A stretch of DNA of 64,000 nucleotides from Psychromonas sp030397575. GTDB taxonomy: Bacteria > Pseudomonadota > Gammaproteobacteria > Enterobacterales > Psychromonadaceae. Made by a program: the position numbers and the translations under genes. The notes under the pieces were generated by a model. That model ran no database searches, was not told where the DNA came from, and worked only from the letters and a program-made list of their open reading frames with translations. The stretch lies in NCBI RefSeq assembly GCF_046250175.1, contig NZ_CP176468.1. One strand, 5' to 3'. Numbering within the stretch: position 1 is the stretch's first letter; the number at the start of each line of letters is the position of its first letter. Below, one piece after another: positions 33,708 through 41,890 of this stretch.

Positions 33708-34142
33708 ATGGTTGCTTTTGGTGATAGTACATTCGATAAAAAATCTTCTAGTCGAGAAGGTGTATTTAATTTATCTAAACTTAATATTGAACTGCTATTT
33801 GTTACATTAAATAAATCAGATAAACAATTTTCACCGGCAACTATGTACCATGACTATGCTATAACCCCTTCACTATTTCACTGGCAAACACAAAATAGTG
33901 CTAAGCCTATAGCTGGAAAGGGGCTTTCATATATTCAACAAAAACAGAATAACAAAACTGTTATCCTGTTTGTACGAGAACAATCAAAAGATGAAAATGG
34001 CCGTACGGTGGGGTTTGTTAACTTTGGCCCTGTAGAATTTATTAAATATGAAGGTAGTCAGCCGATGGATATCACATGGAAGTTACTGCATCCTATGCCT
34101 TCATATTTACGGCATGAATCTGCAAAACTAGCCGTTGGTTAA
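33708..34142 (+). pseudogene. 3' fragment of a DUF3427 helicase
   Basis: 144 codons. The sequence matches the DUF3427 domain found at the C-terminus of phospholipase-D/DEAD-box helicase proteins: FSPATMYHDYAITPSLFHWQ, then KTVILFVREQSKDENG and a final PMDITWKLLHPMPSYL. The helicase and nuclease domains are missing; the fragment begins directly after the methyltransferase remnant. Although the frame is open, it is only about the last tenth of the usual protein, so I call it a remnant. It converges on the NERD gene with a 4-base overlap. Confidence 0.8.
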
Positions 34143-35293
34143 ATAGTGTCTTCTTGCGTGAAAATTAGGTCTTTAGCATTACATTCTGTACACAATAGGT
34201 AATAAGCGTTTTTCTTTTTACTTACTTTAGTCTTGGTACTGCTACATGAAGGACATTGCTTTTTCATTGCTGTATTTGCTTGGCAATGTGAACATTTTAC
34301 GTAATAACCATAGCGTCCAGGTGAAGCAATTAGGGCGTTATTTGAGTGGCACTCTTTACATGCTAATAGTGTTGAACTTTCAAGAATTACAGCTGCTACA
34401 TTTTCTACTGACTGAACTGATTGAGTAGAAGAAGCGTTTAGATTACATTTTTGTACAGGATTATGTTGATAAGCACTTTCGTTCAATGTTTCTTCAATAA
34501 TATCCTGATTACTAGCATCCATGACCTGTGTTTTATTTGGGGAATATGAGGGTATATTAGTATTACTCGGTATTTCAGGTTGTTTGCTTAATATGCTCAA
34601 TTGTTTCAAAGTAGATTTATGGTTATCGATCAAAAATTGACTTATCTTTTCCATATCCTTCGCTTTAAAATCTGGTCGAGTATTTATACTCAAAAAATCT
34701 GTTATTTTATTTGAGGGTAAATTCATTACTTCATTAATTTTATCTATTAGGAATTCAGACTTAACTAATTGGCTAGACACTGATTTTGGCATATTATTTC
34801 GGTCTAAAATCGCATTACTAGATACTGCACAAATATTATCCCAACATCTTCCTCCAAAACTTTGTTGTAATTTTCCAAGCAATTTTTTGGGTAATATTTC
34901 ATGTCTTCTCTCAAAAAGTAGTTCTCTTAATAGTCTTTGTTGAAGTTCAACCTGTTTAATAGGTGACTTTATACCAGACCATTTTCCATGGTAACTGCGT
35001 GACCACTCTTCATTTTCATTGACTCTTACTTCACCTGTAATACTTTTGGATTCGATAAGAATAAACCCATAAACATATAAAACTAAATGGTCAATTTGCG
35101 CTACCTCATCATTATGCTCAATTCTAATATCGTTAAACACACAGATATCTTCACGGTCTTTGAAAGCTCTTCGAAGATAGAAAGCAACGTCTTGTTCTTG
35201 TTTTTCGCCAGCTTGTACCCTGATATCCTTTGAGTTGCTGATCTCTTTTTCTTTTAAAATCAATTTCAATTCCCTAGAATTACATATAAACAT
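34139..35293 (-). CDS. NERD-domain protein with C-terminal zinc ribbons
   Basis: 384 residues from ATG 35293; a TTG one codon earlier is possible. The NERD (nuclease-related) domain spans about 28-135: GEKQEQDVAFYLRRAF, then QIDHLVLY, FILIESKSITGEV and a Glu/Lys active-site layout as in restriction-type endonucleases. A polar, low-complexity middle region follows (about 215-295). The C-terminus has two zinc-ribbon pairs, CKECHSN...CSHC and CPSCSSTK...CTEC, like the topoisomerase C-terminal zinc finger. It probably acts on nucleic acid. Such genes are often carried on plasmids or islands, and the adjacent helicase debris supports an accessory patch. Confidence 0.8.
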   Translation of the reverse strand: MFICNSRELKLILKEKEISNSKDIRVQAGEKQEQDVAFYLRRAFKDREDICVFNDIRIEHNDEVAQIDHLVLYVYGFILIESKSITGEVRVNENEEWSRSYHGKWSGIKSPIKQVELQQRLLRELLFERRHEILPKKLLGKLQQSFGGRCWDNICAVSSNAILDRNNMPKSVSSQLVKSEFLIDKINEVMNLPSNKITDFLSINTRPDFKAKDMEKISQFLIDNHKSTLKQLSILSKQPEIPSNTNIPSYSPNKTQVMDASNQDIIEETLNESAYQHNPVQKCNLNASSTQSVQSVENVAAVILESSTLLACKECHSNNALIASPGRYGYYVKCSHCQANTAMKKQCPSCSSTKTKVSKKKNAYYLLCTECNAKDLIFTQEDTI

Positions 35294-35495
35294 CAAATTT
35301 TAAGCAAAATATTATTTATCAAGGGTACTAAAATTTTAATAAGGTTGGTATTACTAAGAGCATTTTTAAACTAAAAATTTTACTTAACTGTTATTTAAGC
35401 CTTATTTATCCTCACTTCTCACTTAAAATTTCTTCTAAATACTGTATAACAGTGCTTTTCTATCAATATTGGTTTTTGTCTACTTAGGAGTTGTT

Positions 35496-37196
35496 GTGGA
35501 AATTACGTTATTGTTGTTGCAGCAACTTAGTGTTTACTTGGTGATCATCTATTTGCTGAGTAAAACGCCGCTTTTTATGCCGCTTATTTTTATCTCTGGT
35601 CGTAATTCCCATCGTATTGCTTGTTATGTGCTATTTAGCTCTTTTTGTATTTTAGGTACTTACTTTAGTTTATCCATTGAAAATGCGTTGGCGAATACAC
35701 GAGCAATTGGCGCTGTGATGGGGGGCTTGTTAGGTGGTCCTGTTGTTGGTTTAGCGGTGGGGTTGACTGGTGGTTTACATCGTTATTCCATGGGTGGGTT
35801 TACTGATGTTGCTTGTATGTTGTCTACCACGTCAGAAGGGTTGATTGGTGGTTTGTTGCATCTTTATTATTTGCGTAGAGGGCAGATAGAGAAGATTTTT
35901 AGACCGATGAAGGCCCTTACTATCACTTTAGTCGCAGAAGTGTTGCAAATGGTGATTATTTTGATTGTTGCTAAGCCCTTTGACCAAGCTTGGTTATTGG
36001 TACAGTCCATTGCGTTACCAATGATAATTGCTAACTCATTAGGCGCAGCTTTGTTCATGAGTATTATTCAAGATAAGAAAGCGATTTTTGAGAAGAATTA
36101 TAATGCTTTTTCTAATAAAGCATTACGTATTGCACAGCGAGCAGTAGGGGTGTTTCGGCATGGTTTTGATGCTCAAAGTTGCCAAAAGATCGCTGGTATT
36201 ATTCATGAAGAAACGGGCGTTGGCGCGGTTTCGATTACCGACAGAGAAAAGATTTTAGCTTTTATTGGTATTGGTGATGATCACCATGTTTGTGGCCGAA
36301 TGATCTCTTCTGATTATACATTGAAGGCGATCGAAACGGGCGAAATGACCTATGCAGACGGTTATGCTACCGCTTATCAATGCTCTATTCATGAAGGCTG
36401 TAAGTTAGGTTCTGTATTGGTTGTGCCTTTGCTTCAAGCCGATGGCCAAGTGTTCGGTACGGTGAAATTGTATGAACCAAAGCAGAAGCTGTTTTCTACC
36501 TTGAACCGTAGTTTAGGGGAAGGGTTAGCTAAACTTATCTCTAATCAAATCTTGTTAGGTCGTTATATTCAGCAGAAGAATTTATTAAACCAATCTGAAA
36601 TACGGTTATTGCAAGCACAGGTTAACCCACATTTCCTGTTTAATACCTTAAATACGATTAGTGCAGTGACGAGAAAAGATCCTAAAAAAGCGCGTGAATT
36701 GATTCAGCACCTTTCACAGTTTTTCAGAAGTAATTTAAAACAAGATATTGAGCAAGTGACCATTAAAGAAGAGTTAGCCCATGTTCATGCTTATTTAGAG
36801 ATTGAACTAGCACGTTTTGCCGATCGTTTGAGTGTAACTGAGAATATTGCTGATGAGTTGTTATCGCTTAAGGTGCCAACTTTTACGCTACAGCCGTTGA
36901 TTGAGAATGCCATTAAACACGGTACGTCGACTTTAATTGGTAAAGGTAAGTTAGAGATTAACGGTTATCTAATGGATAAGGATAAAGATACCTTAGTAGT
37001 GTTAGAAGTGATTGATAATGCTGGGCATTATAAAGAGCCAAGTAATGCAAAAGGCTTAGGTTTGCAGATCGTTGATAAGCGTATTAAAAATCAATACGGA
37101 CAGCATTATGGGTTAACTATGACTTGTGAAAGTGATGTTTATACTAAGGCGACGATTCTAATTCCACTGCCAAAACAACAGGATGTATTATGTTAA
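35496..37196 (+). CDS. btsS: Sensor histidine kinase BtsS (LytS type)
   Basis: 566 residues from GTG 35496, which has AGGAG five bases before it; the nine-codon-longer ATG start lacks a site. N-terminal 5TM-LYT membrane domain with IANTRAIGAVMGGLLGGPVV-type sequence (here LANTRAIGAVMGGLLGGP), a GAF domain (about 215-355) and a His-kinase/HATPase with the phospho-His in QAQVNPHFLFNTLNTI. The close match to E. coli BtsS (YehU), the high-affinity pyruvate receptor, and the following btsR and transporter genes make pyruvate sensing likely. It overlaps btsR by seven bases. Confidence 0.92.
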   Translation: MEITLLLLQQLSVYLVIIYLLSKTPLFMPLIFISGRNSHRIACYVLFSSFCILGTYFSLSIENALANTRAIGAVMGGLLGGPVVGLAVGLTGGLHRYSMGGFTDVACMLSTTSEGLIGGLLHLYYLRRGQIEKIFRPMKALTITLVAEVLQMVIILIVAKPFDQAWLLVQSIALPMIIANSLGAALFMSIIQDKKAIFEKNYNAFSNKALRIAQRAVGVFRHGFDAQSCQKIAGIIHEETGVGAVSITDREKILAFIGIGDDHHVCGRMISSDYTLKAIETGEMTYADGYATAYQCSIHEGCKLGSVLVVPLLQADGQVFGTVKLYEPKQKLFSTLNRSLGEGLAKLISNQILLGRYIQQKNLLNQSEIRLLQAQVNPHFLFNTLNTISAVTRKDPKKARELIQHLSQFFRSNLKQDIEQVTIKEELAHVHAYLEIELARFADRLSVTENIADELLSLKVPTFTLQPLIENAIKHGTSTLIGKGKLEINGYLMDKDKDTLVVLEVIDNAGHYKEPSNAKGLGLQIVDKRIKNQYGQHYGLTMTCESDVYTKATILIPLPKQQDVLC

Positions 37197-37906
37197 AAGC
37201 TATTGTTATTGATGATGAACTTTATGCTCGTGAAGAGTTAAATGAGTTATTGGTAGAAACCGAGCAAGTACAGGTAATCGAGCAGTGTAGTAATGCCATT
37301 GAAGGGTTAAAAGCGATTAATAGTTTAAAGCCTGATGTGGTATTTTTAGATATTCATATGCCACAAATTACTGGGTTAGATCTATTGAGTATGCTTGACC
37401 CTGATACCATGCCTAAGGTGGTGTTTGTGACTGCTTATGATGAGTACGCGGTGAAAGCCTTTGAAGATAATGCCTTTGATTATTTGCTTAAACCCGTTGA
37501 AAGTGGACGTTTATTAAAGACGTTAAAGCGGGTTAATGCGGAAAAGTTAGAACAACCTAATTATGAGCCTATCACAGCAAATAAGTTAGAGTTGATCCCT
37601 TGCTCTGGTTTTAATCGCATTTTGTTATTAGCTCCTAACGAAATTGAAATTGCAATGTCTGAGCAGACAGGAGTACATCTATTAACAGACAAAGATAAGT
37701 TTACTGCAAGTTTGTCTTTGAAGGTGTTAGAAGAAAAAACTGATTTAATTCGTTGTCATCGACAATATCTTATTAATCCTACTTGTATTCGTGAAATCAA
37801 ATTATTAGATAATGGCTCTGCAGATATTGTGACTAAGTCTAACCATCACGCACCCGTGAGTCGCCGTTATTTAAAGGTGATTAAAGATCGCTTTGGTTTG
37901 ATGTGA
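37190..37906 (+). CDS. btsR: LytTR response regulator BtsR
   Basis: 238 residues. Receiver domain (1-118) with Asp in DVVFLDIHMPQITG (about residue 54) and FVTAYDEYAVKAFE, KPV lysine; LytTR DNA-binding domain (about 135-238) with LIRCHRQYLIN. Partner of BtsS by overlap. LytTR regulators bind paired 9-bp direct repeats about 20 bases apart, which fits the triple repeat upstream of the next gene. Confidence 0.92.
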   Translation: MLKAIVIDDELYAREELNELLVETEQVQVIEQCSNAIEGLKAINSLKPDVVFLDIHMPQITGLDLLSMLDPDTMPKVVFVTAYDEYAVKAFEDNAFDYLLKPVESGRLLKTLKRVNAEKLEQPNYEPITANKLELIPCSGFNRILLLAPNEIEIAMSEQTGVHLLTDKDKFTASLSLKVLEEKTDLIRCHRQYLINPTCIREIKLLDNGSADIVTKSNHHAPVSRRYLKVIKDRFGLM

Positions 37907-37989
37907 GCTTGATCAAGTATGTAAATGCAATACTGAAGATGAAAACGCAATAAAAAGGGAGGTTAGCCTGACATTAACAATTTGTTAAA

Positions 37990-38038
37990 ACCGCTTAACA
38001 TTCATAACAACCGTTTAAATGTGTATTTTACCGCTCAA
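37990..38038 (+). promoter_or_regulatory. Three direct repeats, probable BtsR operators
   Basis: ACCGCTTAA (37990-37998), ACCGTTTAA (38010-38018) and ACCGCTCAA (38030-38038) recur with an exact 20-base period. From memory of the E. coli work, BtsR (YehT) recognises ACC[GA]CT[CT]A direct repeats with a 13-base spacer in the yjiY/btsT promoter. Here the 8-base cores are spaced by 12, and two of the three match exactly. They lie 77-125 bases before the transporter start. Confidence 0.8.
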
Positions 38039-38059
38039 TTAATCAACTAATGTTATTTA

Positions 38060-38065
38060 TATACA
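38060..38065 (+). promoter_or_regulatory. Candidate -10 of the cstA/btsT promoter
   Basis: TATACA at 38060-38065 (context TTATATACAATGG) lies 22 bases after the last BtsR-type repeat, the right place for an activator overlapping a poor -35 region. Confidence 0.4.
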
Positions 38066-38114
38066 ATGGATTAAAGTGCGAGCATCAAATTAATTCATTT
38101 AAAAGGACGACACC

Positions 38115-39611
38115 ATGATTTGGTTTTTATTTTGTTTAGCATTATTAATTGGCGGTTATTTTATTTACGGTACTTTTGTTGAGAAAGTTTTCGGTATTAA
38201 AAAACAACGTCAAACTCCTGCTTACGAAAAACAAGATGGCGTGGACTATGTTGCCATGTCAACACCTAAGGTTTACCTTGTACAACTGCTTAATATTGCA
38301 GGTGTAGGTCCAATCTTCGGTCCAATTATGGGGGCGTTATACGGTCCTGCTGCAATGTTGTGGATTGTATTAGGTTGTATCTTCGCTGGTGGTGTACACG
38401 ATTATTTTTCTGGCATGTTATCAGTACGTAACGGCGGGGCATCTGTTCCTTCTATTACCGGTAAGTACTTAGGTAATAATGCAAAACACTTTATGAATGT
38501 GTTTGCACTCGTATTGTTGCTGTTAGTCGGTGTGGTATTTGTATCTGCGCCAGCAGGGATGATCACTAACTTAGTGAACGAGCAAACGGATATGACGGTA
38601 TCGCTGATGTCGATGGTTGCAATTATCTTTGCTTATTATGTGGTTGCTACGATTGTACCTGTAGATAAAATCATTGGTCGTTTTTATCCATTCTTTGGTG
38701 CGTTACTTATCTTTATGTCTGTTGGTTTAATTGCGGCTGTAGTGGTTTCAAGTGATCATACTTTATTAGGTGATTATGAAATGAGCCAGATGTTTACTAA
38801 CATGAATCCTAATGACCTTCCTCTTTGGCCTGCACTATTCATCACTATTGCTTGTGGTGCTATCTCTGGTTTCCATGCAACACAATCTCCTTTAATGGCT
38901 CGTTGTATTGAAAACGAAGAAAATGGTCGCTTTGTATTTTATGGTGCGATGATTGGTGAAGGTGTGATTGCCTTAATCTGGTGTGCATTAGCGTTATCTT
39001 TCTTTGGTTCTGTTGAAGCATTATCTGATGTTGTCGCAACAGGTGGCCCAGGTGCTGTGGTATATGGTGCATCATTTGGTTTATTAGGTGTTTTTGGTGG
39101 TATTTTAGCTTTTTTAGGTGTGGTTATCTTGCCTATTACATCTGGTGATACTGCGTTCCGTTCAAGCCGTTTGATTCTTTCTGAGTACTTCAATATGGAT
39201 CAAAAATCGATGCGTAACCGTCTGTTAATGGCATTACCATTGTTTATTCTTGGCGGTATCTTAACGCAAGTTGATTTCGGGGTTATCTGGCGCTACTTTG
39301 GTTTTGCTAATCAAACTACGGCAGTAATGATGTTATGGACGGCAACGGCTTACTTAGTTCGCCACAATAAATTCCACTGGATTTCAACAGTACCTGCGAT
39401 GTTTATGACAGCCGTTGTTATTACTTTCATCTTAAATAATTCAAACCTTGGTTTTGGTTTATCAATGCAGATTTCAACTATTGTTGGCATTTTATCAACG
39501 GTAGCAATCACAGTGTACGTACTCACGAAATCAAAACGCGCTCTGTTTGTTAACGAGCACGGTAAAGCAATTGATGATGACGGTGTAGAAGTCGTACCGC
39601 AAAAAAGCTAA
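38115..39611 (+). CDS. CstA-family carbon starvation / pyruvate transporter (short form)
   Basis: 498 residues, about 13 hydrophobic helices. CstA family motifs: NIAGVGPIFGPIMGALYGP, GGVHDYFSGMLSVRNGG and HATQSPLMARC. E. coli CstA and BtsT are about 700 residues; this is the short form seen in vibrios and relatives. Because it follows btsSR and carries BtsR-like operators, it is probably the pyruvate/proton symporter BtsT of this organism. AAAAGGACG precedes the ATG. A terminator follows. Confidence 0.87.
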   Translation: MIWFLFCLALLIGGYFIYGTFVEKVFGIKKQRQTPAYEKQDGVDYVAMSTPKVYLVQLLNIAGVGPIFGPIMGALYGPAAMLWIVLGCIFAGGVHDYFSGMLSVRNGGASVPSITGKYLGNNAKHFMNVFALVLLLLVGVVFVSAPAGMITNLVNEQTDMTVSLMSMVAIIFAYYVVATIVPVDKIIGRFYPFFGALLIFMSVGLIAAVVVSSDHTLLGDYEMSQMFTNMNPNDLPLWPALFITIACGAISGFHATQSPLMARCIENEENGRFVFYGAMIGEGVIALIWCALALSFFGSVEALSDVVATGGPGAVVYGASFGLLGVFGGILAFLGVVILPITSGDTAFRSSRLILSEYFNMDQKSMRNRLLMALPLFILGGILTQVDFGVIWRYFGFANQTTAVMMLWTATAYLVRHNKFHWISTVPAMFMTAVVITFILNNSNLGFGLSMQISTIVGILSTVAITVYVLTKSKRALFVNEHGKAIDDDGVEVVPQKS

Positions 39612-39645
39612 AAACAATAATGTAAGTTGTTATTATTAAAAGATT

Positions 39646-39673
39646 AAAAAGCCCCTCTCTCGATGGGCTTTTT
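39646..39673 (+). terminator. Terminator after the CstA-like gene
   Basis: AAAAAGCCC (39646-39654) pairs with GGGCTTTTT (39665-39673) across a 10-base loop. Confidence 0.88.
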
Positions 39674-39728
39674 GGTTTTGGGAAAGGATGGACGGAGAAG
39701 TTAAAGCTGGCTGAAATGAGTCGTCATT

Positions 39729-39857
39729 GAAGAGGGGAGACAGGTTAGTAGCAATAGCGATTCAGCGAAGCTTGATGTTCGGGGCGCTGACTTTAGTCTG
39801 CCAGTATGCGGGTAACCGCGTAATAATATTAGTCGCTATGAGCAAAGCGAACTAAAA
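39729..39857 (-). repeat. Dispersed copy of the 240-bp repeat unit, module A
   Basis: Read on the minus strand it gives TTCGCTTTGCTCATAGCGAC, then ATTACGCGGTTACCCGCATA, CTGGCAGACTAAAGTCAGCG and CCCCGAACATC, ending CGCTATTGCTACTAACCTGTC. This follows the tandem units at 47.5-48.5 kb base for base with scattered differences. The palindromic head has changed on both arms (CGCGGTTACCCGC), keeping most of its pairing. Confidence 0.85.
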
Positions 39858-39893
39858 ATCCCACTCAAAAAAATTAAACACAAAAAATCAAAA

Positions 39894-39994
39894 GATGCAG
39901 GCTAAAAAAAGGAATCGCAGAGCTCTTCCGCTCGTGATACTAGCCTGTCGGCTAACTCGCCCAGCGCCCCTTAAAAGATGTGTCGTTTAATTGG
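39894..39994 (-). repeat. Dispersed repeat, module B with extra insert (B')
   Basis: On the minus strand: CCAATTAAACGACACATCTT, TTAAGGGGCGCTGGGCGAG, TTAGCCGACAGGCTAGTATC, ACGAGCGGAAGAGCTCTGCG, ending TTTTAGCCTGCATC. It lies next to module A on the same strand in the order B-A, as between neighbouring units of the tandem array. Compared with the array's module B it carries about 55 extra bases between the GGGGCGC end and the AGCCTGCA end. Confidence 0.85.
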
Positions 39995-40011
39995 ATTTTA
40001 GTTAACCAAGG

Positions 40012-40110
40012 TACTTAAGAAGTACCGCTGGGCTCTTCCGCTCGTAACCTTAGCTTTTTAGCTAATTCGCTCAGCGGCCAAGGTTAAAAGATGTGTTGTT
40101 TAGCTGAGTC
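40012..40110 (-). repeat. Second, diverged B' repeat copy
   Basis: On the minus strand it reads AACAACACATCTTTTAACC, then GGCCGCTGAGCGAATTAGC, AAGGTTACGAGCGGAAGAGC. This tracks the element at 39894-39994 but ends without the CCTGCATC terminus. Confidence 0.7.
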
Positions 40111-40129
40111 TTTTCCATCCCATCAACAA

Positions 40130-40160
40130 AAAGGCCAATCTACAGTGTAGATTGGCCTTT
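40130..40160. terminator. Terminator (likely both directions) after DUF3622 gene
   Basis: AAAGGCCAATCTACA (40130-40144) is the exact reverse complement of TGTAGATTGGCCTTT (40146-40160). It lies 40 bases past the stop of the minus-strand gene. Confidence 0.85.
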
Positions 40161-40199
40161 GAAATGTGTTGCTCTAAGGAGGGCTGTCAGACGTTAAAT

Positions 40200-40559
40200 T
40201 TATTCTTCGTCGTAATCGTAGTCAAACTCTGCGTCATCAGCTTCTAGTGCGCGAGCACGTGCTTCTTCTCTTTTTGCTAAGAATGCAGCGTTAGCAGCTT
40301 CTTTTGCTGCAGCTGCTTTTTCAGCTTGCGCGTTACGCTCTGCACGGCGTTCAGATTTACGTGCATTAGCTTCTTTTTGTTTTGTTAAAAAGCCTTCTAA
40401 TTCTTTTTCAGCCCATTCAATGGCTAACGCTTCAGTGGCAAAACCATCTTGTTGCTTTGATACATTGCTTCTACGAGCACTAACACGACGGGTGATTTCT
40501 GCACTCCAGGTATTAGCGTCCTGTTTGATTTGGTAATCGAACTTTTTTTGTTGGGTCAT
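40200..40559 (-). CDS. DUF3622 domain protein
   Basis: 119 residues. The N-terminal half (FDYQIKQDANTWSAEITRRV, then SKQQDGFATEALAIEWAEKE) matches the DUF3622 family of Vibrio and related genera. The C-terminal half is a long Ala/Glu/Lys/Arg helix (about 58-105) with an acidic end (DDAEFDYDYDEE). Cytoplasmic, function unknown. It has its own terminator. Confidence 0.85.
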   Translation of the reverse strand: MTQQKKFDYQIKQDANTWSAEITRRVSARRSNVSKQQDGFATEALAIEWAEKELEGFLTKQKEANARKSERRAERNAQAEKAAAAKEAANAAFLAKREEARARALEADDAEFDYDYDEE

Positions 40560-40633
40560 GAGCTATTCCTAGTTTAGACGTTGTTTATTTTAGGCGCGCG
40601 ATAGTAACACAGTTTGGCTATAATCTTCACCGC

Positions 40634-40990
40634 TTATTTGTTGTTAATTTTAGCCCATTGAAATCCATCGTTGCTTTTAATAACCGATGGTTTTTTCTCT
40701 GATTTTGGAGCGGGCGTTTGTTGCTTTTTATCTTGTGTTGCTAAGATACTTCGGATCAGTTTAGTCGTCTCAGGATGTTGACTGCAAAAAGTTTTTAAAT
40801 ACATAATTTCAACACGGCTTCTTGCCCAAGGAGTTTGACGTAAAAATTTTAAGCATGATTTTTGTGTGGGATTGTTTAAAAAGCATTTTATGCCTAATTT
40901 ATCTCCCATCTCTTTCCATGAATATTTGGTTTGAAGGTCGGTTAAGATTTGAGCCAGCTTAACGCCGTGCAATGGGTCATTTGTTTGCAT
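40634..40990 (-). CDS. VF530-family DNA-binding protein
   Basis: 118 residues. NDPLHGVKLAQILTDLQ, then CFLNNPTQKSCLKFLRQTPW matches the VF530 (DUF2132) family, small helical proteins first characterised from Vibrio fischeri and described as double-stranded DNA binding. The last 35 residues are a basic, disordered-looking tail. It lies 74 bases upstream of the DUF3622 gene on the same strand. Confidence 0.87.
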   Translation of the reverse strand: MQTNDPLHGVKLAQILTDLQTKYSWKEMGDKLGIKCFLNNPTQKSCLKFLRQTPWARSRVEIMYLKTFCSQHPETTKLIRSILATQDKKQQTPAPKSEKKPSVIKSNDGFQWAKINNK

Positions 40991-41168
40991 GTTTAATTGT
41001 CTTTTTTGAATCGATGTATTGCTGATGAATAATTTACTGTGTCAGCTTACAGCAAGTGAGAATTAATGCTTAATTAAATGTCAATAATCACAATTTTTAT
41101 ATTGAATTAGTTCACTTATCTCCGTTGAAATCATATCATGAGGCAGATTTTGATATTAAGAGGTTGAG

Positions 41169-41501
41169 ATGGCTTACATTCCAAGTAATTATAAAAGTTT
41201 AGAAAGCGATTATCGTGATAAAGCGTTAAAGCTATTTCCTTGGGTATGCGGTAAATGTGCTCGTGAATTTCCTTACTCAAACTTGAAGGAGTTGACTGTG
41301 CACCACATGGACCATGACCACAGTAATAACCCTGCCGATGGAAGTAATTGGGAATTATTGTGTATTTATTGCCATGATCATGAGCATGATAAATACACAC
41401 AAGCTGACTTATATGGCAGTCATGTTGAAGCGGGCGATGAAAACGTAGCCACGGCGACATATAACCCATTTGCAGATTTACTTTCAAAAATGAAGAAATA
41501 G
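41169..41501 (+). CDS. yajD: YajD-type HNH endonuclease
   Basis: 110 residues. HNH fold with zinc-binding CGKC (about residues 34-37) and CIYCHDHEH, and the catalytic LTVHHMDHDHSNNPADGSNW. It matches E. coli YajD along its length. The biological role is unknown. ATG 41169 follows AAGAGGTTGAG. A 118-residue frame on the opposite strand is its shadow. Confidence 0.9.
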   Translation: MAYIPSNYKSLESDYRDKALKLFPWVCGKCAREFPYSNLKELTVHHMDHDHSNNPADGSNWELLCIYCHDHEHDKYTQADLYGSHVEAGDENVATATYNPFADLLSKMKK

Positions 41502-41890
41502 TTGAAAATGTGATCTAGTACGTACTTTGTGATAAGTATAAAAAAGGTATGTATTAGCACATTTATTCCTCTTTATATTGACCTATAACACTGATTTATC
41601 TATTTTTATTTCATTACATTTAATATTGATATTTACTCTATTAATCGTCATATTTGTATTTTGTCATTTATATGTGATTATTTAATATTCATTTTTTGTT
41701 TGTTTATTGTTAATAAATTGTATGTTTATGAGTCTTCTTTTTACTAACATCATATATATCAGTACTTTCAGCTACGTTCTCGCTATTTAATATTTTACTT
41801 TTTAACCACTAATGTTTAGTTTATTCGCCTGTAAGATCTGGTCAGTTTTTGGCTGGTTCAAGGATATTTATTTTCAGTGAGGAAAGTTAT
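41502..41890. other. Very AT-rich region before the alanine symporter gene
   Basis: About 390 bases, strikingly T-rich on the plus strand, with no ORF of note. It ends with the Shine-Dalgarno GAGGAAAG (41879-41886) of the next gene. No glycine-riboswitch core was found. Confidence 0.35.

Noticed and set aside
41131..41487. 118-codon minus-strand ORF
   Set aside because: Antisense shadow of yajD, whose HNH motif is clear.
41502..41890. Glycine riboswitch ahead of the alanine/glycine symporter
   Set aside because: The region is T-rich without the conserved GG/CC elements of the tandem aptamer.
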